Notes: a model not told the origin generated them from the letters alone. A stretch of DNA of 64,000 nt from Tubulanus polymorphus (GCF_964204645.1 NC_134031.1:6307001-6371000); one strand, 5' to 3'. Positions 1 to 15,200 are shown, counted from the first letter of the stretch. A program made the numbers and translations.

Positions 1-39
1 ACAGTTTCGGCGCTACAAATTTTCTCAATTCTAACTATA

Positions 40-276
40 TCGAGAGAAATCCGACAATAAATCAGCGAAAGATGTTAAGTTTTAGTAGTTCACGAGGATA
101 TGTTTAGAGCAACGATAGTTCAGTATGACTGATGATGGCTAATAGGTTTTTAGCCTAAACGTTACTCTAAATATATTCTCACCAACTACTGAAATTGAGC
201 ATCTTTCGCTGATTTATTGTCGGATTTCTATCGTTTATTCATCTTACACGGTTATCGTGTATCATCTCGACTTATC
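40..276. mobile_element. Foldback (hairpin) element, family A copy 1
   Basis: The arm GAGAAATCCGACAATAAATC near 45 is matched by its inverse GATTTATTGTCGGATTTCTA near 211. The centre holds GATGATGGCTAATAG. The same arms and centre recur at 8580-8740, 20305-20535, 31645-31905 and 42945-43195. No coding capacity; a non-autonomous element. Confidence 0.7.
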
Positions 277-1931
277 TAATCTATATATATATAACCTTAA
301 GTTATTAGCATCAGTTCTGAATGAATGAACTTCATAATACTAAGATTTCATGGCTACTATATACGCTGTATATATATCTTTTACATTAAGCGATAAATTG
401 TATTCAAGAAAATGTCACATAATCATGGTCATTTTGAAAGGTCAATCGTTGTACAATGGAAGGTGATCTCGTTATTTTGATTTGATGGATAGACGTACTA
501 CAAAATGTATTGTATATATGATATATTGATCTTGTCTCACTGTGACCGTCCTGTTCTGATCGTAAAGAGCATCGGCCACAAAAAAATGTACAAAATTAGT
601 GAAATTTACTGAAATTTCTGGGAGAAGTCAGAATTGTGGGTCATTCTAAATGTTGTTTAATAACACGCGTTACATCACTGGGCGAAGCTACTACTGCTTT
701 AAAAAACGCTTACCGACGAAATATAGCCTTAGGAGAATATAAGAGCGTAAGATCAAGCGATCTATAAGTCTGACATCTTGAGATCGATGTTTTGACCAAC
801 TTGTATTTTGGACGTCACAACAGCCGACACAAATTATCGATCGATTCGTGAACGCGGTAAATTTCGTCTGCTATTGATGCTAAGCTTTATGACAGGATTT
901 CCTATGACATTCGCGACAGCAAAATTGCACAAGCAGAAGATGTAGAAATTCATAAGAGCATAACATCCTTATTAATCATGTCTTCGATGAAATTCTCCTC
1001 CTTCCATTAACGACGCCTGCAGTTATGCTGAAACTCTCCTTAATAGCAATGCTTTGAATTCTTTTCTTTCAAATGAATCCGTTCGCGTCGATTCTACCCA
1101 GATGGGTACTTGATTAAAATACAAAAGCTTAATAACAAAGAATTGGTTATCGGTGGTTTCCAAATTAGTTCATCCCTATATTCAATCACTATCATACGAC
1201 ATGAATTCTGTTTTGCGGGGCCGACTGAAGCATTGGCCAGGTCTAGATCACATATAATGTCCCCGGACGATTTGTGGTCGTCCATTCTATATTGTAATTT
1301 CTTATATGCATAATAAAATTTCAATGATCACAAAAAGAAATTGACCCGGCTTATATCCGAGCGCTGGATTCTATATATTATATAAATCCTTTCTTCTAAA
1401 TGGAAGCAATTCAAGACTCTAGGGTTATTTTTGAGACCCTAGCTATCGTGCAACATTTTACAGAGACCGGAACAGGCCAAGCGAATTTCGAATAGCCTTC
1501 AGACAACAATATCATCTGCAAAATTATTGGCCAAAGGATGAAATGCCTACCCTTATTCATGCTCACCTTACAACAGATCTCAGGATTGAGGGTTTTGGTT
1601 GTAGCGGGACCATTATGATCCTCCACTTAATCCGTCAATAAGGGGGCATCTGATCCTACGACACTGGCGTATCATTAGCCAAAGCGCCCCGGCTGCTCCG
1701 GCTACGCCGATCCTGTTTTGAAAACTAATATAAGAACGTGACCTTGACAAAGCAAGTGGAAAACACATTTCTAACGAAAGAGTAAGAATTACACTATTAC
1801 CTGATGGACTGATCGCACGTGAAGTGGTCGTTTTTGACCTTGCTTAAACATAACAAAATATGATATGGGGTTTTTAGTAACAAACGAAGCCTATAATGTA
1901 AATGGCTCCTACCTTCTGATCAGAAAGTTTT

Positions 1932-2100
1932 ACTACAGTAAACCACGCCTAACTCGGACTAACTGGGACCGGCAAAATTGGTCCGAGGTTAGCAAAGTCT
2001 GAGTTGAGGGATCGGAAAATACGTTAGGGAATCCGAAAAAATATTCGTTGCTGACGGGTTTGTAAAAATTCCGAGTAAGGCGCGGTTTATACTGTATATA
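1932..2100. mobile_element. MITE with CAGTA-type ends
   Basis: TACAGTAAACCACGCCTAAC at the left matches the inverse of TAAGGCGCGGTTTATACTGT at the right. The ends resemble pogo/Tigger-like termini. No coding capacity. Confidence 0.6.
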
Positions 2101-2787
2101 TAGTCTGATGTCCTTTAGTCGAGTGGAGGGTACATTTCTATGCAAACTCAAATATTCATAGTGCTCTGACTTTCTGTCTTTTTAGTATTAAAATGAAATT
2201 TCTTACTGAATTTCTTACTGCTGTTTGATGGCAAAGAAGCCGTTTTTGCTATATTTTACACGTACGTATGTTTGCGACCCGACCGTTTGCGAAATATCAA
2301 ATGAGTAATGCCGACTCATGGTATTTCTCAGCACTAGCGTCAGTACCCCCGGGATTAAAACCACATCGGATTAACTGATTATCGGATCAGTCGAAGATTC
2401 CGTACACGATTCATTAATTCTTGATTAATTAATTAGAATCGGATAATTCGGTATGTTACTCGACCAGAAATGTATGTCTGCGGTCGATTGTTGAAAATCA
2501 TCGGAGAATACGGCTCGGATATACATAGGCCCTCTTCGGATCTTGATCAGACCATATTTTACTAGAAGTAATATTGTTCTTGTTTCAACCTCCAATTGTA
2601 ATTGTTTGTATTTCTTTAAAATTCGCTGATGAAGATTGAGATTTTTTTCAATTCAAACCACTGAAATACTATTTGTTAACAATATTTTTCTTCGTGTGTA
2701 AGTTCGGGAAAACGTCTAACACTAACCTTCACCTATGGTCATATTCGATATAACATGAAGATATTTCTGCATGAATCAAATTTTCTA

Positions 2788-2905
2788 GGATCCAGGATCC
2801 GGTTCCACAGTCGCGAGTCAGTAAACCCTCATTTGAAATTAGGTCATTTTCAATGAGTTAACTCTGAGTCATTATCTTAACTCACCAACCGTGGAACTGG
2901 GTCCA
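2788..2905. mobile_element. Small MITE, family B (CCAGTTCCACAG ends)
   Basis: GATCCGGTTCCACAGTCGCG at the left pairs with CAACCGTGGAACTGGGTC at the right. Inside is TCATTTTCAATGAGTTAACT, also palindromic. Related copies lie at 37573-37680, 40513-40610 and 52847-52953. Confidence 0.65.
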
Positions 2906-3274
2906 GTTCAACAATTGAGAATTAAATTTAATCAAGTATATGGATCAATTATAGTTTGATGTGAATTAACTGGTGTTGAAATAACTACGCACGGATCGGA
3001 TACGCTGAGATAATAAGTAACACAAATTGTAATTAAGATATCCATGCGCGATTGGTGACCGATAAAAATGGGACGAGCAAGTTAACATTTTTAGACCGTT
3101 TTATGTAGTAGTTCGGTAATAGGATACTTTTTTTTGTCCAATCAACGAATATCAAACCGTCTGCGAACTCGCAGTTGGTACTCGCGCGAGCGCGCGTGTG
3201 TGCCTGTTGTGTCACACGTTAACACGGGACTCGTCCTGTAGCATTCAGTCCATTATTCTATTACTTAAGTCAGC

Positions 3275-6200
3275 ATGGCACCGACAGAGAAATTTACAAC
3301 GGCTCTGTCTATCGTTTCGGTGACGTTGATTTTTTACTTATCACCAGACTGTACAGCTATTAAAGGTAAGCTGGTATTCATGTCAATTTTTCTTATCATC
3401 TGTAAATGTACATGCGTGTTGTTCTTCGAGCGTTGAAATGTATCTAAAACCTAATCAGAAATGTTGGTGATTTCATTTAAAGGCATTCGCTACATTTTAA
3501 TCATTGTTCAAGATTTTGTGCTTCGTCAAAGATATATGATTGTTGCGATTTGTTTTTCTTCAAAACCCCGCCGAAATAATGCTTCAATGATATAAAACAA
3601 TAATACATCTTCAACAATGACTTCAGTAAGAAAAATTCAATACCTCAACACACGGAGTGCTTTGTATTCGAGTTTCGTTTGAAAAAATCGCCTCGCTCGT
3701 GCCGTTGCTACACGAATTCCGTTTTAACGAAACACTTAAAGAGTATATGTCGATCGTTCCGCAATTTTAAGTGTTAGCGGTGAAAACTGATGAAACGGCG
3801 GCTTTAGGAACATTTCCCCCCGAAGACGAACGGGCTTTTTAAGGCTCAATCGATTTACGGTTCATACCTGCCTCCATGAAAATGTGAACAAATACAAAAT
3901 CGATAGGGAATGTCTTTTTGCGACGCATGGCGTATATACATATCCGCTATTGCCAACTATATGACATAGATATCGTATGAGATGTGGATGAAAATAAAAT
4001 AACGTTAATTATAGCGCATAGCTGCAAGTTGTTGTTGTATGGATGGATACGCGGGCATTATCACGTTCGTTTCTTAGGGCCACCAGCGACCACGTATCTT
4101 TTCGGGTATAAAAATAGGCGGGTGATATTTTGCCAATGCGGCACTATTCCTGTTAGCGCATTTTTGCCAATGGCTCGTTTCGATAGGCTAATTTACACCG
4201 CGCATGCGCACTACTAGCGTAGCGTCTCTACACCAGACCACCGAGGATCGATGGAATCCCACTGAATGTTCTAACTACATATAGCACTCAACCTTACCCT
4301 TACGCTATCGCTAGCTGTAAAACGGACCCTAAACCTCACCCTCTGGATCCAGGCCCTAACCCTAGCGAGACGCTAACCCTCAACCTAATAAAATGATTTA
4401 ATGGTTATTTTCATTAGTTGATCCTACTATACATGTATATCAATAGGCAAAAAGCGTTAAACGCCGCATTGGCAAAATATCCACTTCCATAGGAATAAGG
4501 TATTAGGCACACTCTTCCGATATCGACGGCTAGAACCGGGAAAGAGTGCGGCCTATAACCATAATATCAAGGTCCAAGATCGCCAATTGATCTCAGAACA
4601 AAATAAACCTCAAAGAAACTCGTCGAATCTCTATAGATAATTTATGCATTTATCCATTCGATTTCTGTATTTTCATGAATATCGTTTTTTAATTCGTATA
4701 TGTTTATCGTATGTGCATGCGGCCGTTACTAACCACTACGTAGGATGCAACCTAACTAAGATCTACCATCGATATGTAAATAAATTCTCCGAGATCGCCG
4801 TCGACCAGAAGTTGAAGTATGTCCCAGGAGTATAGAGGAACGTTTAGGTCAGCGACTTCGAGGAGAACGGTTGCTAACTTGAAGTTCTTCGCGTAATTAG
4901 TGACCAATTCAACACGGCATTCGAATAGATGAAATGCAGAATGCTGGTTTTGAAATGTGATTATGCAAATGCAGCGGTCGGGTTCAAAATATGCTTAACA
5001 CGAATTCTATTAAGTCAAGTCCATGAAAAACCTCCGGTGTCGAACGTTCTGAGTATTTGAAACTAGATGTTTTTATCACAGCAATCCTTGCCAATTAGTT
5101 GATTGAATTTGAGTAGTATTTGAAATTAGATTTTACGCCAAACTTGCCCGACTGATAAGCAAGCATGAAACTGAATAAAGCGACTGAAATTAGGCCGAAG
5201 GATCTCCCGTCGGAATGATATGCATCTCAGCGAAATTCAACCGATGTTGATAGCCTACGATTTCTAAATTCAAACCAAAAGAAAACCGTCGGTTATCAAA
5301 TATCAAGTCACCACCTTTTACTCGATATCTGAATGTTGTATCGTTATTTTGTCTCACGTTTAAGTTATATTTGTGGGATTTATTTCCATTCGATTACTGC
5401 ACAAACCTGTGTTTTTAGTTCATTGCATTATCTGTAGTCTAGCGTACTCATGAGCATGCTTCATATTCATCTTCGTTGTCAGTAAGTTTTGCAAATCGCA
5501 CTTCCAATCATTGTGAGCGCTGAGCCTATCATCTATAGAAACTATAACTATGATATGATATGATATTACTTATTTTCATGTAAGTTTTACAGAATCAACG
5601 AATAAACAAATTCATTGAAAATGTTATAATATTAAATAATCAGTAACTATCAGTAAATAAATTCAATTTATAAGAAATGAAAAGAAATAAAAGGACGAAG
5701 AGAATAAAATTGTTCAATAAAAATAATAAGTATCGTTATCAAAGGGATTTGTCAATTTGATACGATAATATGCATAAAATATTGATAATAATGTTAAACA
5801 GCAGAAAATTATGCGAATATTTCATTTCAGGACCGATTATAATAGAAGACGCAAAAGGTTATCGTACGGAACCGATCCGTAAGTCTAATGATATGCAATG
5901 TATATGATGCACTCGTCCTTATTTGCCAGGGTCAACTTTCGTTTGTATCGTTTGAAACCAGCAATGGGGCACCGGCACTCCCTAGGGCCACAAAACACTG
6001 GATCATTCGTTTCAAATTTCAATTATTCGTGAAAAAACGGTTTATTTTCAATGAAATTTGAACTTTTTAAACTGGCTTCCACATTCGAAAATTATCAAAC
6101 AAGTCATCGAATAGATATAGGGTCCACTTTCTCACTTATTTTTTGGTACAGACTTCACTGAAAGTCGATTTACTAATAAGAAAAGTTGACTCAAATGTAA

Positions 6201-9200
6201 TTGAAATGTAAATGCACGGAAACCCAGTGCCACTAGCGAACCAGGCCGAATCCCCGCTTGCCATAGTAGCGTTGCTGATACCCCATTGTTTTCGGAGTTG
6301 ATCCCGGCCAGTAAGGAACATTGTTGTTCCTACGGCCTATTCATATTCTAATTCATATCGACAAATATGGCAGACATATTGACGAACATATCTATTTCTT
6401 CTTGTCGATAGATTCTTAAAAAAATAGTTCATATATTTCTAAGCTACGCAATAAAGGAGATAACCTCTTCTATATGCTACAATGATATATACATCTTATA
6501 CAAATAAAATAAGACTACAGTAACCACAAAATTGAAACGAAGAATTGGAAACTAAAGTTGATGTTTTAGTCACGAATTCGCGCATATTAAATCGGTTTCG
6601 AGAGTATTCGAATCTAATTTGGAAGCACTCGCAACTATTCGTCATCTGCACAATTTATGTTCTGCGTGTATTAAATTTTCGCACATTCTGCCTCAAATTC
6701 TGCACCGAAAGCGCGCATAACGTTTTACTGATTGATGTTAGGACCGTTTGGAAAACACGTCGTGGGAATAACAAGAGATGCTCCTTATCGAATTATGCCG
6801 CGTTTTATATATTTACGTAAGACATGCACTTGAGAAAGTCGGCGACGCACGATGGGACGAATCCCTCCGAAGAAATTATTTTTTCATCCTCGCGGCGTAT
6901 CTAAATAAAATGTAGCCGTTGTTATCACTGTTTTGTCAGTTGGGTCAATTTGAATATCTGATTTAACGACGAGAAGTAAGTGAAACCACCAATTAGCCCA
7001 ATATGAATCAGGCAAATTTCGGGTAGACTTCAACTGTACATGTAGGCCTATATACACAATATGACAGTGGAATATATATATGTATAGATTCGCGTAGCCA
7101 TTATTTTTATGAACATTTTACGGAAGCCCCTAGGTGACATACGAGATGACTTATTCACAATTTCGACTTATTATGTCGAATTTCGACTTATTATCTCGAA
7201 ATTCTACATAATAAGTCAAATTTCGACTTACCATGTCGAATTTCGACATAATAAGTCGAAATTGTGAAAAGATTATCTCGTTTGTCACCAAGGGGCTTCC
7301 GTAGCATTTTCTACCTTAGTACGTCCTCTACTCTACGTACTAGAAGCGAATCAGGGAGAATATCTATCCGGCTATCATCTTAGTATTTGTTTAAGTTATT
7401 ACCTACCGATCGTGTGAGCGCTATGGCCATCATCTGTCCGCGATAATAAAAAGTGATTCGCTTTCACTCGCGCTGACATGCAATAATGCGATTATTATCA
7501 CCCTCTAGCCTTTCTCAGCCGTATAAATAACTAATTGATTTTCTGTGTGTTCTTAATACGGCCAATGCGAGGTGACGATAAAACACATTAGAGGAAATTA
7601 TGACGTTTTTGCCCGTAATTAGACACTCGACTGTCTGTGTGTTACTACTGTACTGTACCTTTACAAGTACCTTTAGTAATTATCGGTTAATAGCGTTGTA
7701 GATCCCCTATAATAAATTCAATACTGGAGATATAATCACAACATAGGTATCCCACCAGGATAGTGTGACTACTAAATTCATAATTCATTTTAAATCGACT
7801 TTGAAGATCCGAACCAAATATCACACACCAGCCACCGAGGTATCTCTAGAGTAATACTAGTAATACTAGGTATTTATGGAGAATTTTTCTAGAATACTAA
7901 GTATTTTTCGAGTAAACGTTTTTTTTATAGTCTAAAAACCCTAAAATCCATTGAGAATTTCGATGACATCTTAAGCGAATTGTTATTTCAGTAGCGTATA
8001 ATATCAAATTCATTAAGATCATTACATACGTCCCCAGATCGTTCAAAAAGGCGAATCATAATCCACGTATTCATTCTAACATTGCAGTTACGACGCGCTA
8101 CGAGATATTCTACAACCGACATGGATTCCCCGTAGGAGACCCTAAAATCCGTTATAATCTACGGGGCCATTTTTCACGTGCTATGATTACCGATTTTATT
8201 TAGGAGATTATAAAAGACCAATTTTTCAGTTCATAGCGGATAACGTTAGGTTCGGTTTTATTATAGTTCGGGTTTTATCCTTCAGCGGTTCGGGCCGCGG
8301 CAGACGAGCGTGTTTAATGCGTAATCTATTATTTTCTATAGTGTTTAGCGATTCAGGATGCGTCCGCGCGGTGCTGATGGTATTGACATGCTATTTACTG
8401 TCCGATAATACTGCAACATCCTTCGATAAATATATCGGTTTGTTCAGTAGCTATAGTCGCCTAAGTGCGGCGCAAGAGTAACACGAACCACTCATTCTCA
8501 GAGAGAATAAAAAAACTATAAATTCGAATATTCGTTCATTAGATTTTTTGAAACCACGACAGGGCAAAATCAAAAATACATACCACATTCTCGGCTGATG
8601 ATACCTAATAGTATTTAGCCGAAACGTTGCTCGAAATATGTACCATTCGACTATAGAACCTTTAATTTTTGGCCGCATTTATTGTGAGATTTCTCTCGTT
8701 ATTCATCTCACACGGATATTGTGTATCCTTTCGACTCACCATATTCTTCTGCTAGAATTCTCTCTAAAACCGATATTCAAACGTGGACCGCTTATCATGC
8801 TAGGCATTTCCTTTTTATCAATGGCTCTCTAAACATGGTTACTGGTAGCATTTTACTAATTGCACTCTAAGATGTGGAATTTGATATCAGATCTAAAATC
8901 TTTTATTTCCAATAAACGTGTGTGTAAGTCGGTTTCCTACGTTAATGCGTATGAACACGTATACGTACAAAAAATATATACACGCAAGTAATTCGCAACA
9001 ATCTGCTGATGATGATTTTTAAAGTCTACTCACTCTCGAGTACTTTCTCACAATCACACAGAACATGCGCACAATTCGAGTGGGACTTTTGTGGAGATGA
9101 TGGTGGTCGATACGTTGCTACACTACTATCAAATATCGGAAGCTAGTTCAGCGGCAATACGGAGCACGAAAATGTTATTTTGTCTTGCTGATGTTGACAG

Positions 9201-12200
9201 CCGATTAAAACTGGCAACCACCCTCCGCATCAAACATTTCGTCCGGAGGAGTTTGGCTGGAAGATTGTGCGACTGATTCGGGCCATATCTAAAGAACAAC
9301 AGGCGTTTCAATTACACTGGCTAAGTCCCTTATATAACGCCATCGTTTTTAATGCCACCATGCTCACTTAACGCCGACATTTACAAATCTGCTCAATATA
9401 TATAACTCAAATTCAATGAAAATGCTATTCTTTAAAACGCCATATTCGTTATAACGCCATGTTTCCATTGGTCTCAACAGTGGCGTTATAACGGACTTTG
9501 ACTGTAGTTCATGTCGGTGGTAATGTTGAATGCTCATTCAGTGGCGAATATGTTAATTCATTCGGCCACAAGAAAGAGATACGCATATACCAACCAGAAG
9601 AGAAAAAGTAGATCGACTGGAACTGCAGTTCTTGTGATCATAATATCGAAATTGGCCGATGCGAAATTGATCCGATTTCAGCGGGGATATAATAGCTGGA
9701 GCAATTTAACTGGCAAATATTCGGTATCGTATCGAGAAAGCTTGTTTCGTGCGTCAAAAATATTGATTCGAGTAGACAAATTTAACGTGAAGCAATTTAA
9801 CAAATCCCAGCAGAACTTGTAGGGCGCGAAGATTAGTGTTTATAACAGTGTAGTAATTAATATTTGGTTGAAAATTGGTTCAGGTATTGTAGCTGTTTTA
9901 CTTTATCAGGTGCCTACGTAGGCCTCCAATAACAATCAAATGATTCATCATAGATATCATTAGCATTAATTTGTGCAAAATTCTGCTGCTATCGTTTGAG
10001 CTCATTTGGTGCTGCTCCAAACGATCACACCAATCATTGAACCTTACGCCATATCAAGATACCGAGGAATTGAAACGTGTTTTAATGGTGCAGGCTTCTG
10101 TGTAGTCGGGATGGAAAAAGTCAGCTCGTTTTCCATAATGCGGACCTTTACGGATGCCAATTAGTGCCAGACAATGCGTTTCGATGGCAAATACGCTCGC
10201 AATATTAGACTACTTTGGATTTCAAGGCCAGTCCTACATCCCTATAGGCCTTTTTGACCAGGTGTACAAAGGACATGCCTACGATTTTATTCAATTTCTG
10301 AAAAGTGGAACTTTTTTCAGTTCTTTGGTAGTTTGTCGAAACCACCTTAATCCCCATCTACGGGCCTGTATGTTATATTTGCAAACACAGTTAAGAGATA
10401 TTCTTGACCATCGTGTACTTTTCGTCCAAAATGTTTTCCAATAGCATCCACAGACTTTATCTCCTTTTTTCATGCCATATTCGAAGACTCATCCCGGGAC
10501 AGGCGATGCGAACCGATGTTTCCTATACGATATCGAGTGACAATTAACAGGAAAAAACATGTTTGACTTCGGAATCATACGGAGTAGAATAACAGATCGT
10601 TCCCGGATCAAGTGATTGATACCACGGCGCTTGGGGGAAATCAATCAATTTTCAGTGACTGATCGAAAACGTAGCTTTGTTGCGTTACAGCCGACGATAT
10701 GACGAATTGCTGCGTCTATCTTGTCTGATATGACTGACGTGCGCTCCTCTTAGACTTTTATCTTCGAACACATTTCCATTCTTGATGAAATGAATGTGCG
10801 TATATACCTAAATGTTGAGCAATGCGATAATATCAATGCTTGCAATGCTAAAATGAACAAGTTAAAGCACTACAGTGTTCTTTTTATTTTGCAGGACTGT
10901 TTTGGTAAAACATCCTACCGGGATTCGAACCTGATGGTATCGAGATGGCACGGTACGAAACCTTGCCTCACTAAACCGAGTGCGAAGCTTTGATGTTGTC
11001 ATCATTAGCCAATCAGATATCCCGTCTCATTTAGCCCGGGTTTCCCATTTATAGTTCTTCCGTGAAATCTACCTCAGCGATTATACAGCGCGCAATCTGA
11101 TTGGTACCACAAGTTTTTTATTTCGGCAAAGCTGCGCATGTACCTGCGCGCCCAGTCTACTGTGGTGGTGTAGGGTTTCATGCCGTGCCTGAGTGTAGCG
11201 ATGCCATCAGGTTCGAATCTATGGGCGGCCATCCCCGGCATGAGCGTCACTGCAGTTTCTATTAGGTCCGAATCCCACAAAATATTGACCCTTATTTCAA
11301 ATTGATGACCACAATGTCGCTGATTTATTTTATTAGCAGTGCTATTAATCCCAAAAATTATTCATAGATGTGAGTCTCGATTTGACTCTTTTTTGCTCAC
11401 AACTGCGGACAGACCAGGATCAGGCATTCTTCGTTTTTTGTCAATAATTGCTTAAGAAGATCTTTCGTATTTTTGGATAACGGGTTATGTCTTGCAGGCT
11501 AAAAATTTGAGATATATAGCGGTGTATGAATAAATCCTAATATATTTTTCTATTACACAATTTCGGGATTCGAACCTAATAGCACATACGAATAGATACT
11601 GGGGCCTTCAAAGTTTATTATTTTATATTTGAGATACGAAACCTTTTACGCGGCAAACAAAGTAAACCAGCGATACTTCATAATTTGCGGGATTCGAACC
11701 TAATACGCAGAAACCTATTTAAGTTACCATGTCATGACGCCTGCGCACAACTGAACATATTTGTGATCGACTGGCACGCCATCTGGTGACATTATAGGTT
11801 TATCTTTGATGACGTGAGTTGATCCTTCACGTCATGACGTTATCCTTCACGTTATGAGTTTATCCTTCACGTTGCTACATTATACTTCACGTTATAGGTT
11901 TATCCTTCACGAGATGACTTAAGTGTCTGTTTGGCGGGGATGCCCGCCCATACGAATCCCTGCCGAGGGAGGATGAGGTAAACGCATTGCGATCGGTTGT
12001 GACAATATCGTTGTACATTATGTCATCATCCTACATAAATGATGATAGCCATTTATTTCACACCCTGTATCCAGATGGGTGAATGGCAGACATTCGTCAA
12101 AGTCAATATCAGCGCTTTCTAGATGCGCATTTAAGTCTCCAGGATAATCTTTGAAGACGCCACTTCTATCTTGAAGATGAGAGTGTTTTTACGAATCCCA

Positions 12201-15200
12201 AAAGTTCTACTCATCATCACTAGAGAAATCTGTTCGATCGGATTCAAAGCTGTTAAATTGCCCTTTCGGTCTTAAATGATTTCTGGCCCGAATTGCTAGG
12301 CCCGTAGCTCCTCTACAGTTTGACGTGCAATATACATTCTGCGGCCAAGACTGGCATAGTTTGTAAAGCAGTTTATTAATCCCCTTCTTACGCAATCGGT
12401 GACGATTTTCATCTCGCCAGTCATTGTCCACTGATGGTTAGACACATTTCAGATGTTCAGTTTTTTGATGCATACTTTATGGTATTCAAGATATCGCCAC
12501 ACCGTCATATCTCGTGTATATTTCGATCCATCCATTATCTTGTTTTGTCCACTACGGGCACTTAATGTAGATGCCAATGCATATTTTATAATCGTATTTG
12601 CCAATTTGTAGGCCATAACATGATCTATGATATGGCGAGTGAAAGGCCATTGATTTCCGTATGCCATGTTATCAGTCATTGGCATTAACAGATAATTGGT
12701 AATGAGCGGTAACTTTGTAACCTCAATAGATGATTTTTTTTCATAGATTTCTAGAATAGATAATCTCTAAAGCCCACCACACACTTTTCGTCTGCCGTTC
12801 GGGCTGACAAGTGAATCGACTCGACGCTTAACGGTCTGCGCGACAATCCTCATTATATGTAAATCATATCCATTTTCGTCATCCCATTTCTGTGAATTGT
12901 CTGCAAGAGCATACATATACATCGTCGTATCTTAAAATGCATCTGATGCCAGTTTCCAAGGCAAACTTAAATGTAGCTTTAACATTTCTTTGGAAGAACT
13001 GGCGATGGGTGCGAGATTTTAATCCTCGGGATTACTGTAATGTTTTCGCGTGAACACTCCACATGGTAATTCGTCAAGATTATGACTTCTGCGACACCAC
13101 GCGCTCGGTCTGTTTTAAATGATCCGCTGGTTTGTCACTTCGTTAAAACCAAAATCCTTCGTGGCTATATTTTTCTCTGATGAGATTCACTGCAAATCTA
13201 ATGTGAGCTAACGTTTTCGACGTCGGCAGTTACAAACGAATGTAGCACAATATTCTCCAAACTGTCGCTGAAGTGTTTGCATTGGAAAAATGCGTGTGGC
13301 CGTGGTACCGTGGTAAACGTCACCAGTTTCTAGGCGCCATATATGCCATCGGGAAAGAGATATTCAAAAGATTCGAACGCAGATCCAAAAAGCAATTAAT
13401 TTTCTTTAATTTCTGGAAAAATGAGGAACGTAAGTTTTACGGATTCTACGTTTATCTTAAGATGAATTAAATTCGCAAATTCCTGACACGCGGTATGATA
13501 TGTGGCCTTGATTTTACATATCATCACAACCCTTAATTGTTGCGTTCAAAACAACAGATTTCATTTCCTTTAAAATGATGTATAAATAATGTTTATCGAA
13601 CGAGGGACTGTAGAGCGCTGATTGATATTCAATCAAAACGCACGTATGTTTCGAAAAGACCGAAAATTATCGCAAAAATGGGGACCTCGGGAACCGCCAC
13701 AAAATGGCGCGCCCAGGAACTGGTAATCTCAATAAGAACTTTCGACATTCAAAATGATGTTTAGATCGATTAACTATCCACCGTTGTCAACTAGAACCAG
13801 TTTCGCATTTTTTTCGATTGGGTTGTGTCCCTAGAATCAAAACCCAGCTCCGAGTTAAATTTACTGAGAATTGTGAAACCAGACCCCAACCGGGCTAGTT
13901 GTCAGATCTCTTTAAGAATAACAGGAATTAGGAAAGTAATTGTGTTGTTGTGTTATCAATTTATCTGTAGAGCTGACCGGCTACGTACAAAGATATGGTG
14001 ACTGCACTGGTAATGACTTGGCTTTCGCCTACCAGGGCATCTCTGAGCAGGAGTGCAGGAAGTACTGCGACAGAACTGACTGCTGCGTGGGATTTCATTA
14101 CAAAGAGAAAACGATATCGGAATGTTTTCTGAAATCTCAGTCGTGCAACGACACCGTCTACTCGGATTATAGAGTATTTAGCATGTACGATAAAATAGGT
14201 AAATATGTAGTAACCTTCGAAAACATTTTTTGATTCATTCTACCATTTAGCTAATGTTTGATACAGTTAGCAAATTTCCAACCAATGGTGGCTGATTCGG
14301 GCAATCTTGAAAATTGTTGGGTATGCAAAATGAATCTCCAAGGCGGAATGCTAATACGTAAATCTCTAAAAAGTACCCCTAAATTTACCAAATAATTCTG
14401 TAATTATTCGGTAAATGTTGGGTGTTTTTTTGTAGGTTGAAGTATCACATGTAGTTTTTCATTTTGGTTCCTAAAATTTCCATACCGAATAAATGTTCAC
14501 AATGGTCAAAATCAACCACCGTATGACGACGTGGTTTGGCTCGGTAAATTGCCAACAACGAAATCCTGGGGATTTACAGTCATAACTAGTGTTTCATTTC
14601 TAGGACAGACGAATTTCGCTCTGCGGAAACCGACAAGTCACAGCGGAAATCGGGGAAGCGCTGAAAACTCGGCTAAAAAGGCTGTGGATGGTAAACGGAA
14701 CGGAACCAATGCCCTGAAGACATGTTCATTTATGGCATTTGATGGAAATATTCAGTGGTGGAGAGTAGATTTACAACAGGATATATATGTTACTCGTCTG
14801 ATAATTGCAAGTAGAACTGATTCCTGTTGCCGTGAGTAATTTCTTCCCATACCATAGAATTAGACTACATTTATGTACCATTTCTTCCCAGAAATGCATT
14901 ATTCCTCTTTGGCTCAAATTGACAATATGTTTATGCTTTTTACACAAGAGACAAATTAGCAACAGCAACACGTTTTGATTCATCTTTTCACGCAAATCCT
15001 GATTTCAATAGTGTATGTCATCGTTCTCTTCAAATGTTTCACCTGAAACATTGTGTTTGCAGTGAATCGTCTAGAAAACTTCAACATATTCGTGACCGAC
15101 GTACCATATTTACCGGCTTCCAATGATACGAGATTTATTTGCCATGCATATCGTGGTATTTACCCTAATGGCGTCTGGTACATTAGTTGTGACAGACCCT

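Larger units (their letters stand above)
276..3274. other. Spacer upstream of the lectin gene
   Basis: AT-rich DNA with the two elements listed (1932-2100, 2788-2905) and no frame longer than about 75 codons. No conserved protein motif, tRNA or rRNA was seen. The lectin promoter and any 5' UTR exon must lie in the last part, but no clear TATA box was singled out. Confidence 0.5.
5879..13970 (+). other. 8.1-kb intron 2 of the lectin gene
   Basis: It holds the elements listed at 7119, 8580, 9320, 10910 and 11793 and otherwise unassigned AT-rich DNA. Frames at 9511-9822, 10154-10444, 12207-12685 and 13273-13470 were read and show no recognisable domain; they could be remnants of transposons. 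Confidence 0.5.

Noticed and set aside
1411-1626. 71-codon minus frame as a gene
   Set aside because: No motif, no supporting splice sites and flanking DNA is repeat-rich.
4290-4385. Telomere-like CCCTAA words
   Set aside because: Words are irregular and interrupted, inside a foldback element; not an interstitial telomere array.
9511-9822. 103-codon plus frame in lectin intron 2
   Set aside because: No homology recognised and no splice phase match to the lectin exons.
12207-12685. Two adjacent minus-strand frames of 74 and 78 codons
   Set aside because: No recognisable motif, no clear splice sites; possibly decayed transposon sequence, but this cannot be supported.
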